Shown: one piece after another, positions 1 through 6,957 of the stretch
How positions within the stretch are numbered: the first letter of the stretch is position 1
Layout: each line of letters starts with the position of its first letter
Origin: Opitutus sp. GAS368
GTDB taxonomy: Bacteria > Verrucomicrobiota > Verrucomicrobiia > Opitutales > Opitutaceae
NCBI GenBank assembly: GCA_945861235.1
Contig: CAMATV010000094.1
Location: 1-9,811 of the forward strand
Direction of reading: 5' to 3'
Length of the DNA: 9,811 bases
Translations under genes and position numbers: made by a program
Notes under the pieces: model-generated
Database searches by the model: none
Told to the model about the DNA's origin: nothing
What the model saw: the letters and a program-made list of their open reading frames with translations, nothing else

Positions 1-273
1 GATGACGATTTTATCGGCGAGCAGGCGGATTTCGAGACGGGTGAAGACGGCGTGACCGATCGCGGTGATGGTCGCCGTCTCGGAGTTGTGGCGGATCTCG
101 TCGGCGGTGATGAGCGTAATCCCGTCGGTAGCGCGGGCGTTTCCCCGCAAGACGTTCTCTTTGGTCTTGCCGTCGAACTCGGATATTTCCGCGGTCAGGA
201 TGAGTTCCTGCTGCGCCTGAAGCCAGGGCGCGGCGAGAGCGATGAGGACGAAAAGTACGAGTCGGCGAATCAC
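1..273 (-). CDS. LptA/OstA-like periplasmic protein, N-terminal part (runs off left edge)
   Basis: Ninety-one codons read in frame from a GTG at 273 to the window edge. Residues 1-20 form a typical Sec signal peptide: a basic start (MIRRL), a hydrophobic core and an Ala-Gln-Ala type end, with likely cleavage before QQELIL. After it come beta-strand repeats of the kind found in LptA and the N-terminal domain of LptD (OstA-like): ILTAEISEFDGKT, VLRGNARA, ITLITADEIRHNSET, ATITAIGHAVFTR and LLADKI. The 'add/target structure, then a table of what it is converted into' rhythm of these repeats is what identifies the family. Such proteins bind or carry lipopolysaccharide across the periplasm, or are related scaffold proteins. 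GTG is chosen because no ATG/GTG/TTG lies just upstream in frame and the signal peptide begins there; there is no clear ribosome binding site. The gene diverges from glgB across 170 bases. The C-terminus is missing, so LptA, an LptD N-terminus or a paralogue cannot be told apart. Confidence 0.68.
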   Translation of the reverse strand, partial: MIRRLVLFVLIALAAPWLQAQQELILTAEISEFDGKTKENVLRGNARATDGITLITADEIRHNSETATITAIGHAVFTRLEIRLLADKIVI

Positions 274-443
274 GCGCGCAGCAAAGGTGGCGCTTCTGGG
301 GCAAGCAAGCTTCCGCGGCGGCGCGGCGCGTGGTCGGGGAGTTGCCGTGCGGGATATTTCTGGCGGCTCGAAATACGGGCTAGACCACACCGTACTCGCG
401 TCACACGTTAAGCTCGGCCCACTGGCTCAACACTTTCGACCGC

Positions 444-2654
444 GTGATTATTTCCAAAGCCGACCTCTCCGCCCTGCTCCAAGCGAAACATGCCACGCCC
501 CACTCTGTGCTCGGCATGCATCCCCTGACGCGGAACCGGAGCCAAGGTGTCGTGGTGCGGGCGTTTTTGAGCGGCGTCGCGGCCTGTGAAGTGGTGGAGC
601 TCGACGCCCAGCCGCCGCAGGCGCACCCGATGAAGTCGGTGGCTGCGGAAGGCGTTTTCGAGGTCTTCATCGCCAAGCGACCGACGGTCTTCCGCTACCA
701 ATTACGGGCTACTTACGCGAACGGCGAAATCTGGCAGTTCTTCGATCCCTACTGCTTTCTGCCGACGCTCGGGGATCAGGATCTGTTCCTGTTCAATGAG
801 GGTAATGAACATCGGATCTACGACAAACTCGGTTCTCACCTGCGCACCCTTGGTGGCGTGCCCGGAGTTTCGTTTGCCGTGTGGGCACCGTCGGCGTCGA
901 GGGTTTCGGTCGTCGGCAGTTTCAATCGCTGGGATGGTCGCTTTCATCCGATGCGCGCGCTCGGCGCGTCGGGGGTGTGGGAGTTGTTTCTGCCGGGCCT
1001 CGGCGAGGGCGAGCTCTACAAATTTGAAATCCGCGACCAGCGCGGCGGTCTTTTGATTAAGACGGATCCCTATGGCACTTGCTTTGAGCCGCCACCGAAC
1101 AACGCCGCGATCGTCTGCAATACCGCGAAATTTCAGTGGAGCGATGGCGCGTGGATGGATCAGCGTCGCGCGCAGGCCGGTCAGCTCGACCGGCCGATGT
1201 CGGTTTACGAAGTTCACCTCGGCTCGTGGAAACGTAAACCCGAGGATGCTGACCGCCCCCTGACGTATCGGGAGTTGGCGGTGCAACTCGCCGACTACGC
1301 CCTCGACATGGGCTTCACGCATATTGAGGTGATGCCGTTGGCGGAACATCCGTTCGATGGCTCGTGGGGTTATCAGGTCACGGGCTTTTACGCGCCCACC
1401 CACCGCTTTGGGACGCCCGAGGATTTCGCGTGGTTTGTCGACCACCTGCACAGCCGCGGGCTTGGGGTGATTCTCGACTGGGTGCCCGCCCATTTTCCCC
1501 GCGACAGTTTTGCCCTCGCGGAATTTGACGGCACGCATCTCTACGAACACGCGGATCCCCGCCAAGGTGCCCACATGGATTGGGGCACGCTGATTTTTAA
1601 CTACGGCCGCAATGAAGTCCGCTGTTTCCTGATCGCTAATGCGCTCGCGTGGCTCGAGCGCTATCACCTCGACGGCCTGCGCGTCGATGCCGTGGCTTCG
1701 ATGCTGTACCTCGATTACTCGCGCAAGGAAGGCGAGTGGGTGCCGAACACGTTTGGCGGCCGCGAAAATCTCGAAGCGATCGATTTTCTCCGGCGGGTAA
1801 ACGATCTCGTGCATCGGTATCACCCCGGCGTGTTGATGATCGCAGAGGAGAGTACTTCGTTTCCCGGGGTGAGCACGCCCTCCACCGAGGGCGGGCTGGG
1901 CTTCGATCTCAAGTGGAACATGGGCTGGATGAACGACACGCTTCGCTATTTCGCGAAGGAGGGTGTCGTTCGTCGCCATCACCACAGCGGCCTGACGTTT
2001 GGTATGTTGTATCAGTATACCGAAAAATTTGTGACGGTATTTTCCCACGACGAAGTGGTGCACGGAAAATCCTCGATGCTCTTTAAAATGGGCGCTTGGA
2101 ACATCGCGGAAAAAGCCGCGCACCTTCGCTCGCTCTACGCGCACATGTGGGCTTGGCCCGGCAAGAAGCTGCTTTTTATGGGCAATGAGTTCGCGCAATC
2201 GCGCGAGTGGGCCCACGACCGCAGCCTCGACTGGCATCTCTGCCACTATCCCGACCACGAAGGGGTGCGACTGTTGGTTCGCGACTTGAACAAGCTCTAC
2301 ACGAGTGAGCCCGTGCTCGGCGCCAATGATTTCAATCCGCACGGTTTCCGTTGGCTTTCGTGTCACGACTCGGACGCCAACGTGATCGCCTATCTTCGCT
2401 CGGATGCGGCGGAGTGCACGCTCTTCGCCGTCGTCGGTCACTTCGGGGGCGCGACGCGCAACTACCGCATCGGAGTTCCGCGCCATGGTTTTTGGTGCGA
2501 GGTCTTGAACACTAACAGCGAATACTATGGCGGTAGCGGCCTCGGTAACGACGGCGGGCGCAACACCGAGGACGTGGCGCACGACGGCTTCGGTCAGTCG
2601 TTCAACGTGACGCTCCCGGCCCACACGACGGCGGTCTTTAAATGGATGGCGTAG
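444..2654 (+). CDS. glgB: 1,4-alpha-glucan branching enzyme GlgB (GH13)
   Basis: A cytoplasmic enzyme that cuts alpha-1,4-glucan chains and re-attaches the piece in alpha-1,6 linkage to make glycogen branches. It has 736 residues, close to the E. coli enzyme (728). The order is an N-terminal beta domain (about 1-110), a CBM48 carbohydrate-binding module (about 120-225, VSFAVWAPSASRVSVVGSFN), the GH13 barrel (about 260-620) and a C-terminal beta domain. All three catalytic residues are present: nucleophile Asp415 in GLRVDAVASM, acid/base Glu468 in IAEEST, and Asp536 in FSHDEVVHGKSSM. Their spacing (53 and 68 residues) equals that of E. coli D405, E458 and D526. The start is GTG with no Shine-Dalgarno motif; it gives the usual N-terminus with the AKHATPHSVLGMHP segment near residue 14. 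No other glg gene is in the window. It ends 24 bases from the convergent gene at 2679, with no obvious terminator between them. Confidence 0.97.
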   Translation: MIISKADLSALLQAKHATPHSVLGMHPLTRNRSQGVVVRAFLSGVAACEVVELDAQPPQAHPMKSVAAEGVFEVFIAKRPTVFRYQLRATYANGEIWQFFDPYCFLPTLGDQDLFLFNEGNEHRIYDKLGSHLRTLGGVPGVSFAVWAPSASRVSVVGSFNRWDGRFHPMRALGASGVWELFLPGLGEGELYKFEIRDQRGGLLIKTDPYGTCFEPPPNNAAIVCNTAKFQWSDGAWMDQRRAQAGQLDRPMSVYEVHLGSWKRKPEDADRPLTYRELAVQLADYALDMGFTHIEVMPLAEHPFDGSWGYQVTGFYAPTHRFGTPEDFAWFVDHLHSRGLGVILDWVPAHFPRDSFALAEFDGTHLYEHADPRQGAHMDWGTLIFNYGRNEVRCFLIANALAWLERYHLDGLRVDAVASMLYLDYSRKEGEWVPNTFGGRENLEAIDFLRRVNDLVHRYHPGVLMIAEESTSFPGVSTPSTEGGLGFDLKWNMGWMNDTLRYFAKEGVVRRHHHSGLTFGMLYQYTEKFVTVFSHDEVVHGKSSMLFKMGAWNIAEKAAHLRSLYAHMWAWPGKKLLFMGNEFAQSREWAHDRSLDWHLCHYPDHEGVRLLVRDLNKLYTSEPVLGANDFNPHGFRWLSCHDSDANVIAYLRSDAAECTLFAVVGHFGGATRNYRIGVPRHGFWCEVLNTNSEYYGGSGLGNDGGRNTEDVAHDGFGQSFNVTLPAHTTAVFKWMA

Positions 2655-2678
2655 CGTTGGACTGGTTTCTCGCCGGAG

Positions 2679-3347
2679 TTATTTTTTCCCCGCCTTCGCG
2701 TAGTCCTCAAAAACGACTGTCATCTCGGCATCGAGTGATTTTACGAGGAAAGCGCGCCCGCGGAGGTGGGTTGCAACCGTGAGCGGCAGGCTCGGAGTGC
2801 TCGCCGACGGAAGGCTGTAGGTCATGACCGTTTTCATCTCGACGATTTTCACGCCAAACGTCGGGCTGAATTCGCCGATGCTCGCGATCTCGAGCGACTC
2901 GATGCATTGGGTCGGTTTATCCACCACGAGAGTCACGCGGAGAAACGCGGCCGTTTTGTCGCCAGCTTCGCCAGGCTTCAGGCGACAGCGGTAGGTGGCG
3001 CGCGCGGGCGTTTCCGAGACGGTCTCGGGATGGGAGAGATCCAGTTGCTCGGTGAGCAAGGGTGCGGTGCGGTTGCTGGAGCGACGGGTGAGTTTTTGTT
3101 TGTAGTCGTTTTGTTCTTCGTTGCTCGGAGCGCGGCCGTCTTGCTTCAGCAACGTCCAACGGTCGAATTCAGGCCGGGCGGCGTCGAAGTGCTCCACGCG
3201 GCTTTGACCCTGCGCGTGCGTCGTTTGGGTAAACGACCAGCCACGGGGTGCGTCGGTGCGAAAGGTCTTGAGCGCGCTCGCCAAATCGGGCGGCACGCTC
3301 GCCAAGGTCGCGCTCGCGGTCACGCAGAGAAGAAAAAGAAAACGCAT
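2679..3347 (-). CDS. secreted protein of unknown function, LolA-like
   Basis: A 222-residue protein with a signal peptide (residues 1-17: MRFLFLLCVTASATLAS), so probably periplasmic. The mature part has features I recognise from a widespread uncharacterised family of exported proteins: WSFTQTTHAQGQ at 37-48, a VEHFDAARPEFDRWTLLKQDG segment at about 51-71 followed by RAPSNEE, and a C-terminal FSPTFGVKIVEMKTVMTY plus HLRGRAF/SLDAEMTVVFEDY stretch. The alternation of strands with a final 'modify and compare' sheet suggests a LolA/LolB-like half-barrel that could bind a lipid or lipoprotein; this fold is an inference and no function is assigned. There is one Cys at 121 and another at 148, which could pair in the periplasm. 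The start ATG has no ribosome binding site. It lies 168 bases downstream of the GreA/B-like gene on the same strand, so joint transcription is possible but not shown. Confidence 0.78.
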   Translation of the reverse strand: MRFLFLLCVTASATLASVPPDLASALKTFRTDAPRGWSFTQTTHAQGQSRVEHFDAARPEFDRWTLLKQDGRAPSNEEQNDYKQKLTRRSSNRTAPLLTEQLDLSHPETVSETPARATYRCRLKPGEAGDKTAAFLRVTLVVDKPTQCIESLEIASIGEFSPTFGVKIVEMKTVMTYSLPSASTPSLPLTVATHLRGRAFLVKSLDAEMTVVFEDYAKAGKK

Positions 3348-3515
3348 CGCGCCGAGGAAGGGGATGGATCGCGTCGGCGCAACCCCTCAGGCGGTGAACG
3401 CGGACGGTGGAGTGTGTCGTGGGCGAAACAGGTGCGTTGCGTTGGCCTCGGGTGACGGCTTCGAGCTACCCGATTGTCAATGAGTGGCGTGGCAGGCGAT
3501 CGCGGGCTGGGCGGA

Positions 3516-3998
3516 TCAAGCCAAGGAAAGAATGGTTTGCCCGCTCGCGGTGCCGCTGTGGCCGGGCATTTGGACCGTCTCGCCGACGCGTTTGCCGAGA
3601 AATTGACGGCCGAGCGGCGATTGCGGGGTGAGCACGAGCAGGTCGCGGCCGGCGACGCGGAGTTCAATTCCGCCGGCCCGCGGGCCGAGGAAATACCAGG
3701 AACTCCGACTGCGCGGGCCGAGTTCGATTACGGCGCCGAGGGCAATGACGCTGTCCGGTGCGAAAGCGGGGAGGGGCAGGCCATCGTAGAGCGCGAGGCT
3801 TGTTTCAATTTCTCCGGCCAGCTTGGCCTGTCCTTCGGCTAGGTAGGCGGCCTCTTGGCCGTGAGTGTCGTATTTGCTTTCGGCCCGGCTCTCCTCGCTG
3901 ATCGCCTCGTCGCGGGCCAATTGGGCGGCGCCGGCTTGGAGTGCAAGGGTGGCCCGGAGGTGCTCGAGAATGGCGTCGCGGATGGCTGATTTATTCAC
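3516..3998 (-). CDS. GreA/GreB-family transcription elongation factor-like protein
   Basis: A 160-residue protein, matching GreA (158 in E. coli). Gre factors enter the RNA polymerase secondary channel and stimulate cleavage of backtracked RNA. Residues 1-75 form the N-terminal helical hairpin; its middle holds an acidic run (RDEAISEESRAESKYDT, about 29-45) followed by QEAAYLAEGQAKLA. The C-terminal FKBP-like domain contains WYFLGPRAGGIEL (101-113) and the conserved TPQSPLGRQFLGKRVGE (124-140). The KYDT...EAAYLAEGQ pattern marks a divergent branch annotated as GreA/GreB-family proteins rather than canonical GreA, so its activity at RNA polymerase may differ. The GTG at 3998 is preferred over the in-frame GTG at 4055, because family members begin MNK and the extra 19 residues (KNDRGTLYSKFFS) look like untranslated sequence. 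An A/T-rich tract (AAAATTTTTTAGC) directly precedes this GTG, with no Shine-Dalgarno motif. Confidence 0.88.
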   Translation of the reverse strand: MNKSAIRDAILEHLRATLALQAGAAQLARDEAISEESRAESKYDTHGQEAAYLAEGQAKLAGEIETSLALYDGLPLPAFAPDSVIALGAVIELGPRSRSSWYFLGPRAGGIELRVAGRDLLVLTPQSPLGRQFLGKRVGETVQMPGHSGTASGQTILSLA

Positions 3999-4159
3999 GC
4001 TAAAAAATTTTGAGTACAGTGTGCCGCGATCGTTTTTTGACCTGCGGATCACCACGGTGGGATGCAGGGTCCGCTTCGTCCAGCCCGGCCTGTCAGGGAT
4101 TATTCTGCACGGCCCGAAAAATCAGCTTGATCGACTACACGGGAGGCGTCGGTAAGCGG

Positions 4160-4184
4160 GACGGCGGGAAACCCCGTCGTTTCC
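4160..4184. other. two mutually exclusive hairpins
   Basis: On the plus strand GACGG at 4160-4164 plus GG at 4166-4167 pairs with CCCCGTC at 4172-4178 (7 pairs, one bulged C at 4165) around a GAAA tetraloop. The same bases can instead form GGAAAC (4167-4172) with GTTTCC (4179-4184) around a 6-base loop. Only one can form at a time. The mirror arrangement exists on the minus strand, which is the direction of transcription toward the Gre-like gene. No T-tract follows on either strand, so a simple intrinsic terminator is unlikely. Confidence 0.4.
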
Positions 4185-4191
4185 AGAGGTG

Positions 4192-4212
4192 TTGTCACGT
4201 ATTACGTGACAA
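4192..4212. repeat. perfect 21-base palindrome, possible operator
   Basis: The arms TTGTCACGTA (4192-4201) and TACGTGACAA (4203-4212) are exact reverse complements around a single central T. Size and symmetry fit the binding site of a dimeric regulator (TetR, GntR or LacI-like families use sites of this kind). It sits about 195 bases upstream of the Gre-like start and 110 bases past the glycosidase stop. As RNA it could also fold as a 9-pair stem with a 3-base loop. No regulator gene is present in the window, so which protein would bind is unknown. Confidence 0.55.
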
Positions 4213-4321
4213 GTGGTTTCGACATGTTCTGAGAGGAACGAGACGGCGTAATCCGAGCGCGGATGGAGGATGAAATCGTTTGGCGAGACCAGTCGGACGG
4301 CCGCGGGTGATGCCCTTGCCT

Positions 4322-5293
4322 TCAAGGCGAAGGCGACATTCCAGCGGTCCGCAACGCCGGAACAAAAATCGCCAGATTGCTGCCGACGGCGCGACCCCGT
4401 GAAGGGCCGGACGCGGTCGTGACGATGCGCCCAGTCCGCGTATGGGGATCTTGGAGTACCAGCGTGGTGGATCCGCCTCCGTCGAGGTTCAAGGCCTGGG
4501 CCGTGCGGTAGTCCTTGATCAATAAATCCGCCGCTTCCCCCACGGTCATCCCGGCGGAACCGCCGGCCTGTTCGACCGCCAGCAAGACCAACGTTTTCTG
4601 ATCGGCCGTGATGCCGACGGCGGTGCGGGCGCGCGGGAGGTCATACCACGAGTGGTTTTCAGAATAGGTCTTCGAGGCTTTCAGGCCGTCAGGCAGGTGG
4701 GAGTAGTGCGGGATGGTCTTCACGCCATCGGTGACAATTTGCGCGCTGCCGGAAAGCACGTTCCACGGAACGATCTGCGGTAGGCAGTGGCGGTTATCCG
4801 GATACTGCGGATCGCGGCGCACGAGGGTGACGCGGTTGGCTGCATCGATATTGATGGCGGGAGCATAGGCCATGATCGCGTAGCTCTGATCACTATACGC
4901 GGACCCGACCGGTTGTGCTTCGAACGGCGAGTAGACTTTACCCTGCGAGGCGGCGAAGCCGACCACATTGGCCTCCACTTCGTCGGACGGGAAGGGCACG
5001 AAGAAATGAACGTTGAGAGCGATCTGCGCTTTTTCCTGCGTCAAGAAATCCAACGTGGTCTGCCTCACCGTATCGCGGCTGCCGCTGGGTGGCGTGAGTT
5101 TGAAGGAAAGGCCCGGGGTCGTGAGGTCCACCAGCACGACATGGAGGTGAACGTTTCGCGGGGACGCTTCGGATCGGGCGATGAGCGTAATACCAGCGAA
5201 CGGCTGCGTGACGATCTCAGCGGCCCGGGCCATCAGCACCCCACTCACGCACAGAGCCAGCAGGAGGTGGCGTTGGTTTCGTATCCGAATCAT
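4322..5293 (-). CDS. secreted phosphodiester glycosidase (NAGPA-like) family protein
   Basis: A 323-residue exported protein. Residues 1-25 form a signal peptide: MIRIRNQRH basic start, hydrophobic LLLALCVSGVLM, then ARA-AE cleavage. The rest matches the phosphodiester glycosidase family (Pfam NAGPA, named for the lysosomal uncovering enzyme): a strand-rich first half with VHLHVVLVDLTTPGLSF (48-64), ALNVHFFVP (92-100, equivalent to the usual N-x-x-FF), then RARTAVGITADQKTLVLLAV (221-240) and the hallmark ALNLDGGGSTTLVL (267-280), followed by RAVGSNLAIFV (301-311). Bacterial members act outside the cytoplasm and probably remove a sugar from a phosphodiester, but the natural substrate is unknown here. 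The frame stays open upstream to 5446; the ATG at 5293 is chosen because the additional 51 Arg-rich residues would bury the signal peptide. It is divergent from the alpha/beta hydrolase gene, 136 bases away. Confidence 0.88.
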   Translation of the reverse strand: MIRIRNQRHLLLALCVSGVLMARAAEIVTQPFAGITLIARSEASPRNVHLHVVLVDLTTPGLSFKLTPPSGSRDTVRQTTLDFLTQEKAQIALNVHFFVPFPSDEVEANVVGFAASQGKVYSPFEAQPVGSAYSDQSYAIMAYAPAINIDAANRVTLVRRDPQYPDNRHCLPQIVPWNVLSGSAQIVTDGVKTIPHYSHLPDGLKASKTYSENHSWYDLPRARTAVGITADQKTLVLLAVEQAGGSAGMTVGEAADLLIKDYRTAQALNLDGGGSTTLVLQDPHTRTGRIVTTASGPSRGRAVGSNLAIFVPALRTAGMSPSP

Positions 5294-5420
5294 GAAGCCG
5301 GAGCGTAGGAGCAGAATGGGCCGGGAGGCGAGGCCGCGCTGAATGTGAATGCGGCCGTGTTCGGTCACGGCGAGGCGGGTGCGAAACCAGGATTGAAATT
5401 CGCGCCGCGTTCGTTGCGGT

Positions 5421-5424
5421 GAGG
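5421..5424 (+). promoter_or_regulatory. ribosome binding site of the alpha/beta hydrolase gene
   Basis: GAGG lies 5 bases before the ATG at 5430. It is the only clear Shine-Dalgarno-like motif I found in front of a start in this window, and it supports this start codon. Confidence 0.5.
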
Positions 5425-5429
5425 TTCGC

Positions 5430-6275
5430 ATGGTTAACCAAATCAAAAATGTCCAAGGCGAGCGCCTCGATTTTACGTTTCATCCGGGGTCACCGGGTGC
5501 CACGGAGCTCGTCGTCATCGGACACGGCGTGACGGGGCACAAGGATCGGCCGTTTCTCGTCGCGCTGGCCGAGGGGCTCGCGGGCGCGGGAATTCCGGCG
5601 CTGCGGGTTTCGTGGTCCGGCAACGCGGGCTCCGAGGGGCGCTTCGCGGATTGCACGATTTCGAAGGAGGTTGCCGACCTCGGCGCGGTGCTGGATGCGT
5701 GCGCGGGCTTCGCGGTCACCTACGTTGGGCACAGCATGGGTGGTGCGGTCGGCGTGTTGCGCGCGAGTCCGGACCGCCGGATTCGCCGGCTCATCTCGCT
5801 GGCCGGGATGGTGAACACGCGGGCTTTTGCGGAGCATCACTTTGGCGCACTCACGCCGGGCCGCGATCTCATGTGGGGTAAACCCGGCTGCGTGCTCTCG
5901 CCCGCGTACATGGACGATCTTCGCCGTATCGGTTCGGTCGTCGGGCAGGCTGCGGAAATTGCAGTGCCGTGGCTGCTCGTGCACGGCAATGCTGATACGC
6001 TCGTGCCGTTGCAGGATTCGCGCGATGCGTTGGCCCGGGCTCGTGGGCCGACGGAACTTGTGGAGCTTGACGGCTGCGACCACGTCTGGGAACCGAGCTT
6101 CACACCACGGATGGTGGCGACGGTCGTGGCATGGTGCGTGAAAACCGAGGTGGCTGGCACGGTCCTGCCCGCGGTGGCGCGGCGTCTCGCGGAGGCACCC
6201 GTGGAGAAAGGCATCGGCGAGGGAGCGATTGCCGCCACCGGACCTAAGCTGGCAGCTAGGGTTGATTTCACTTAG
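5430..6275 (+). CDS. alpha/beta hydrolase
   Basis: A 281-residue cytoplasmic serine hydrolase of the alpha/beta fold (no signal peptide). The oxyanion-hole strand is VVIGHGVTGHKDRP (28-41), the nucleophile elbow is GHSMGG with Ser102, the acid is Asp189 in HGNADTLVPL, and the base is His218 in GCDHVW. All three triad residues are in the expected order and spacing. The layout, with RVSWSGNAGSEGRF after strand 4, resembles small esterases and serine-aminopeptidase-type hydrolases (Hydrolase_4/YqiA-like); the substrate cannot be deduced. The fold would normally end near residue 238 (VVAWC), so the last 43 residues, rich in Ala and Glu, are an extension of unknown role. The start is ATG with GAGG five bases upstream. 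It is first in a plus-strand run with the redoxin and pseudouridine synthase genes. Confidence 0.9.
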   Translation: MVNQIKNVQGERLDFTFHPGSPGATELVVIGHGVTGHKDRPFLVALAEGLAGAGIPALRVSWSGNAGSEGRFADCTISKEVADLGAVLDACAGFAVTYVGHSMGGAVGVLRASPDRRIRRLISLAGMVNTRAFAEHHFGALTPGRDLMWGKPGCVLSPAYMDDLRRIGSVVGQAAEIAVPWLLVHGNADTLVPLQDSRDALARARGPTELVELDGCDHVWEPSFTPRMVATVVAWCVKTEVAGTVLPAVARRLAEAPVEKGIGEGAIAATGPKLAARVDFT

Positions 6276-6321
6276 ATTGTGCTCGCCTGCGCGTGTCTAG
6301 CCGACGTGCTTTCTCGGCAAC

Positions 6322-6939
6322 ATGAAGTCACCGATCAAACGTTTGCTGTGGGCAGTCGCCCTGCTGGTTGTTGGCACTGCCACGTTGCTGAGTGCCGGCG
6401 TTGAATCAGGGAAGCCCGCGCCGGATTTTACTTTCACCGACCTCGCGGGAAAGACGCAGAAACTCTCCGACTTTCGAGGCAAGGTGGTGGTGCTGGAATG
6501 GCTCAATCCGGCGTGTCCGTACGTGGTGCGGCATTACCGGAGCGGAAATATGCAAAGTACGCAGACGGTGGCGGCCGCCGACGGAGCTGTTTGGCTGCAG
6601 GTGAATTCCACGGCGATGGGCGATCTCGATCCGGAAAAATCCGTGGAGTGGCAGAAGAAGCAGGGCGTGGTCGCCACGGCCTACATTCGTGACCAGAGCG
6701 GTAAATTGGGCCGACTATTCGGCGCGCAGACTACCCCGCACTGTTTCGTCATCGGCCGCGACGGCACCCTCGCATACCAGGGAGCGATCGACGATCAATC
6801 GCAGGCCACCCAAGCGAACACCCCCGCTTCGCACAATTACGTGAAGGCGGCTCTGGCGGCCTTGAAAGCGGGCCAGGCGGTGGAAAAAGCGACGACCCAG
6901 CCCTATGGCTGCGGCGTTAAATACGGCGACGGCCGTTGA
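6322..6939 (+). CDS. exported thioredoxin-like (redoxin/AhpC-TSA family) protein
   Basis: A 205-residue protein with a signal peptide (MKSPIKRLLW, then AVALLVVGTATLLSAG, residues 1-26) and no lipobox, so it should be free in the periplasm. The redoxin fold begins at GKPAPDFTFTDLAGKTQKLS (30-49) and continues with FRGKVVVLEWLNPACPYVV. The active-site motif is NPACPYV with a single Cys65, where classic thioredoxins have CxxC. The cis-proline motif is TTPHCFVIGRDG with Pro139 and Cys141. A third Cys197 sits in the C-terminal QPYGCGVKY, a tail I recognise as conserved in this subfamily. Likely roles are thiol-disulfide exchange or peroxide reduction in the envelope; which is not decided by sequence. 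The ATG start lacks a ribosome binding site. It lies 46 bases after the hydrolase gene and 18 bases before the next gene. Confidence 0.88.
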   Translation: MKSPIKRLLWAVALLVVGTATLLSAGVESGKPAPDFTFTDLAGKTQKLSDFRGKVVVLEWLNPACPYVVRHYRSGNMQSTQTVAAADGAVWLQVNSTAMGDLDPEKSVEWQKKQGVVATAYIRDQSGKLGRLFGAQTTPHCFVIGRDGTLAYQGAIDDQSQATQANTPASHNYVKAALAALKAGQAVEKATTQPYGCGVKYGDGR

Positions 6940-6957
6940 GCTTCGGCCTCACGGAGA

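Larger units (their letters stand above)
3999..4321. other. gene-free stretch upstream of the Gre-like gene
   Basis: These 323 bases separate the stop of the glycosidase gene (4322) from the start of the Gre-like gene (3998), both on the minus strand. The stretch therefore should contain the promoter of the Gre-like gene and the end of the glycosidase transcript. A short TTG-initiated frame on the minus strand (4122-4325) resembles nothing I know. What stands out is a perfect palindrome at 4192-4212 and two overlapping hairpins at 4160-4184, listed separately. An A/T-rich patch at about 4000-4015, TACTCAAAAT on the minus strand, might be part of a promoter, but no matching -35 element is visible. 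No tRNA or terminator with a T-tract was recognised. Confidence 0.6.

Noticed and set aside
702..2624. A 640-codon open frame on the minus strand antisense to glgB
   Set aside because: It lies wholly inside glgB, has no recognisable motif and reads as Arg/His/Val-rich antisense; long antisense frames are expected in GC-rich genes.
3475..3480. A perfect TTGACA on the minus strand upstream of the LolA-like gene
   Set aside because: No acceptable -10 element at 16-18 bases (the sequence there is CGTCAC), so a promoter call is not supported.
4122..4325. A 67-codon TTG-initiated frame on the minus strand overlapping the end of the glycosidase gene
   Set aside because: No family resemblance, no ribosome binding site, and it crosses the palindrome and hairpins; treated as chance.
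5294..5446. A 51-residue N-terminal extension of the glycosidase on the minus strand
   Set aside because: It would place an Arg-rich region before a clear signal peptide and would overlap the start of the divergent hydrolase; the ATG at 5293 is better.
6300..6318. GCCGA...TCGGC hairpin just before the redoxin start
   Set aside because: Only 5 pairs with a 9-base loop; weak and not distinguishable from chance.
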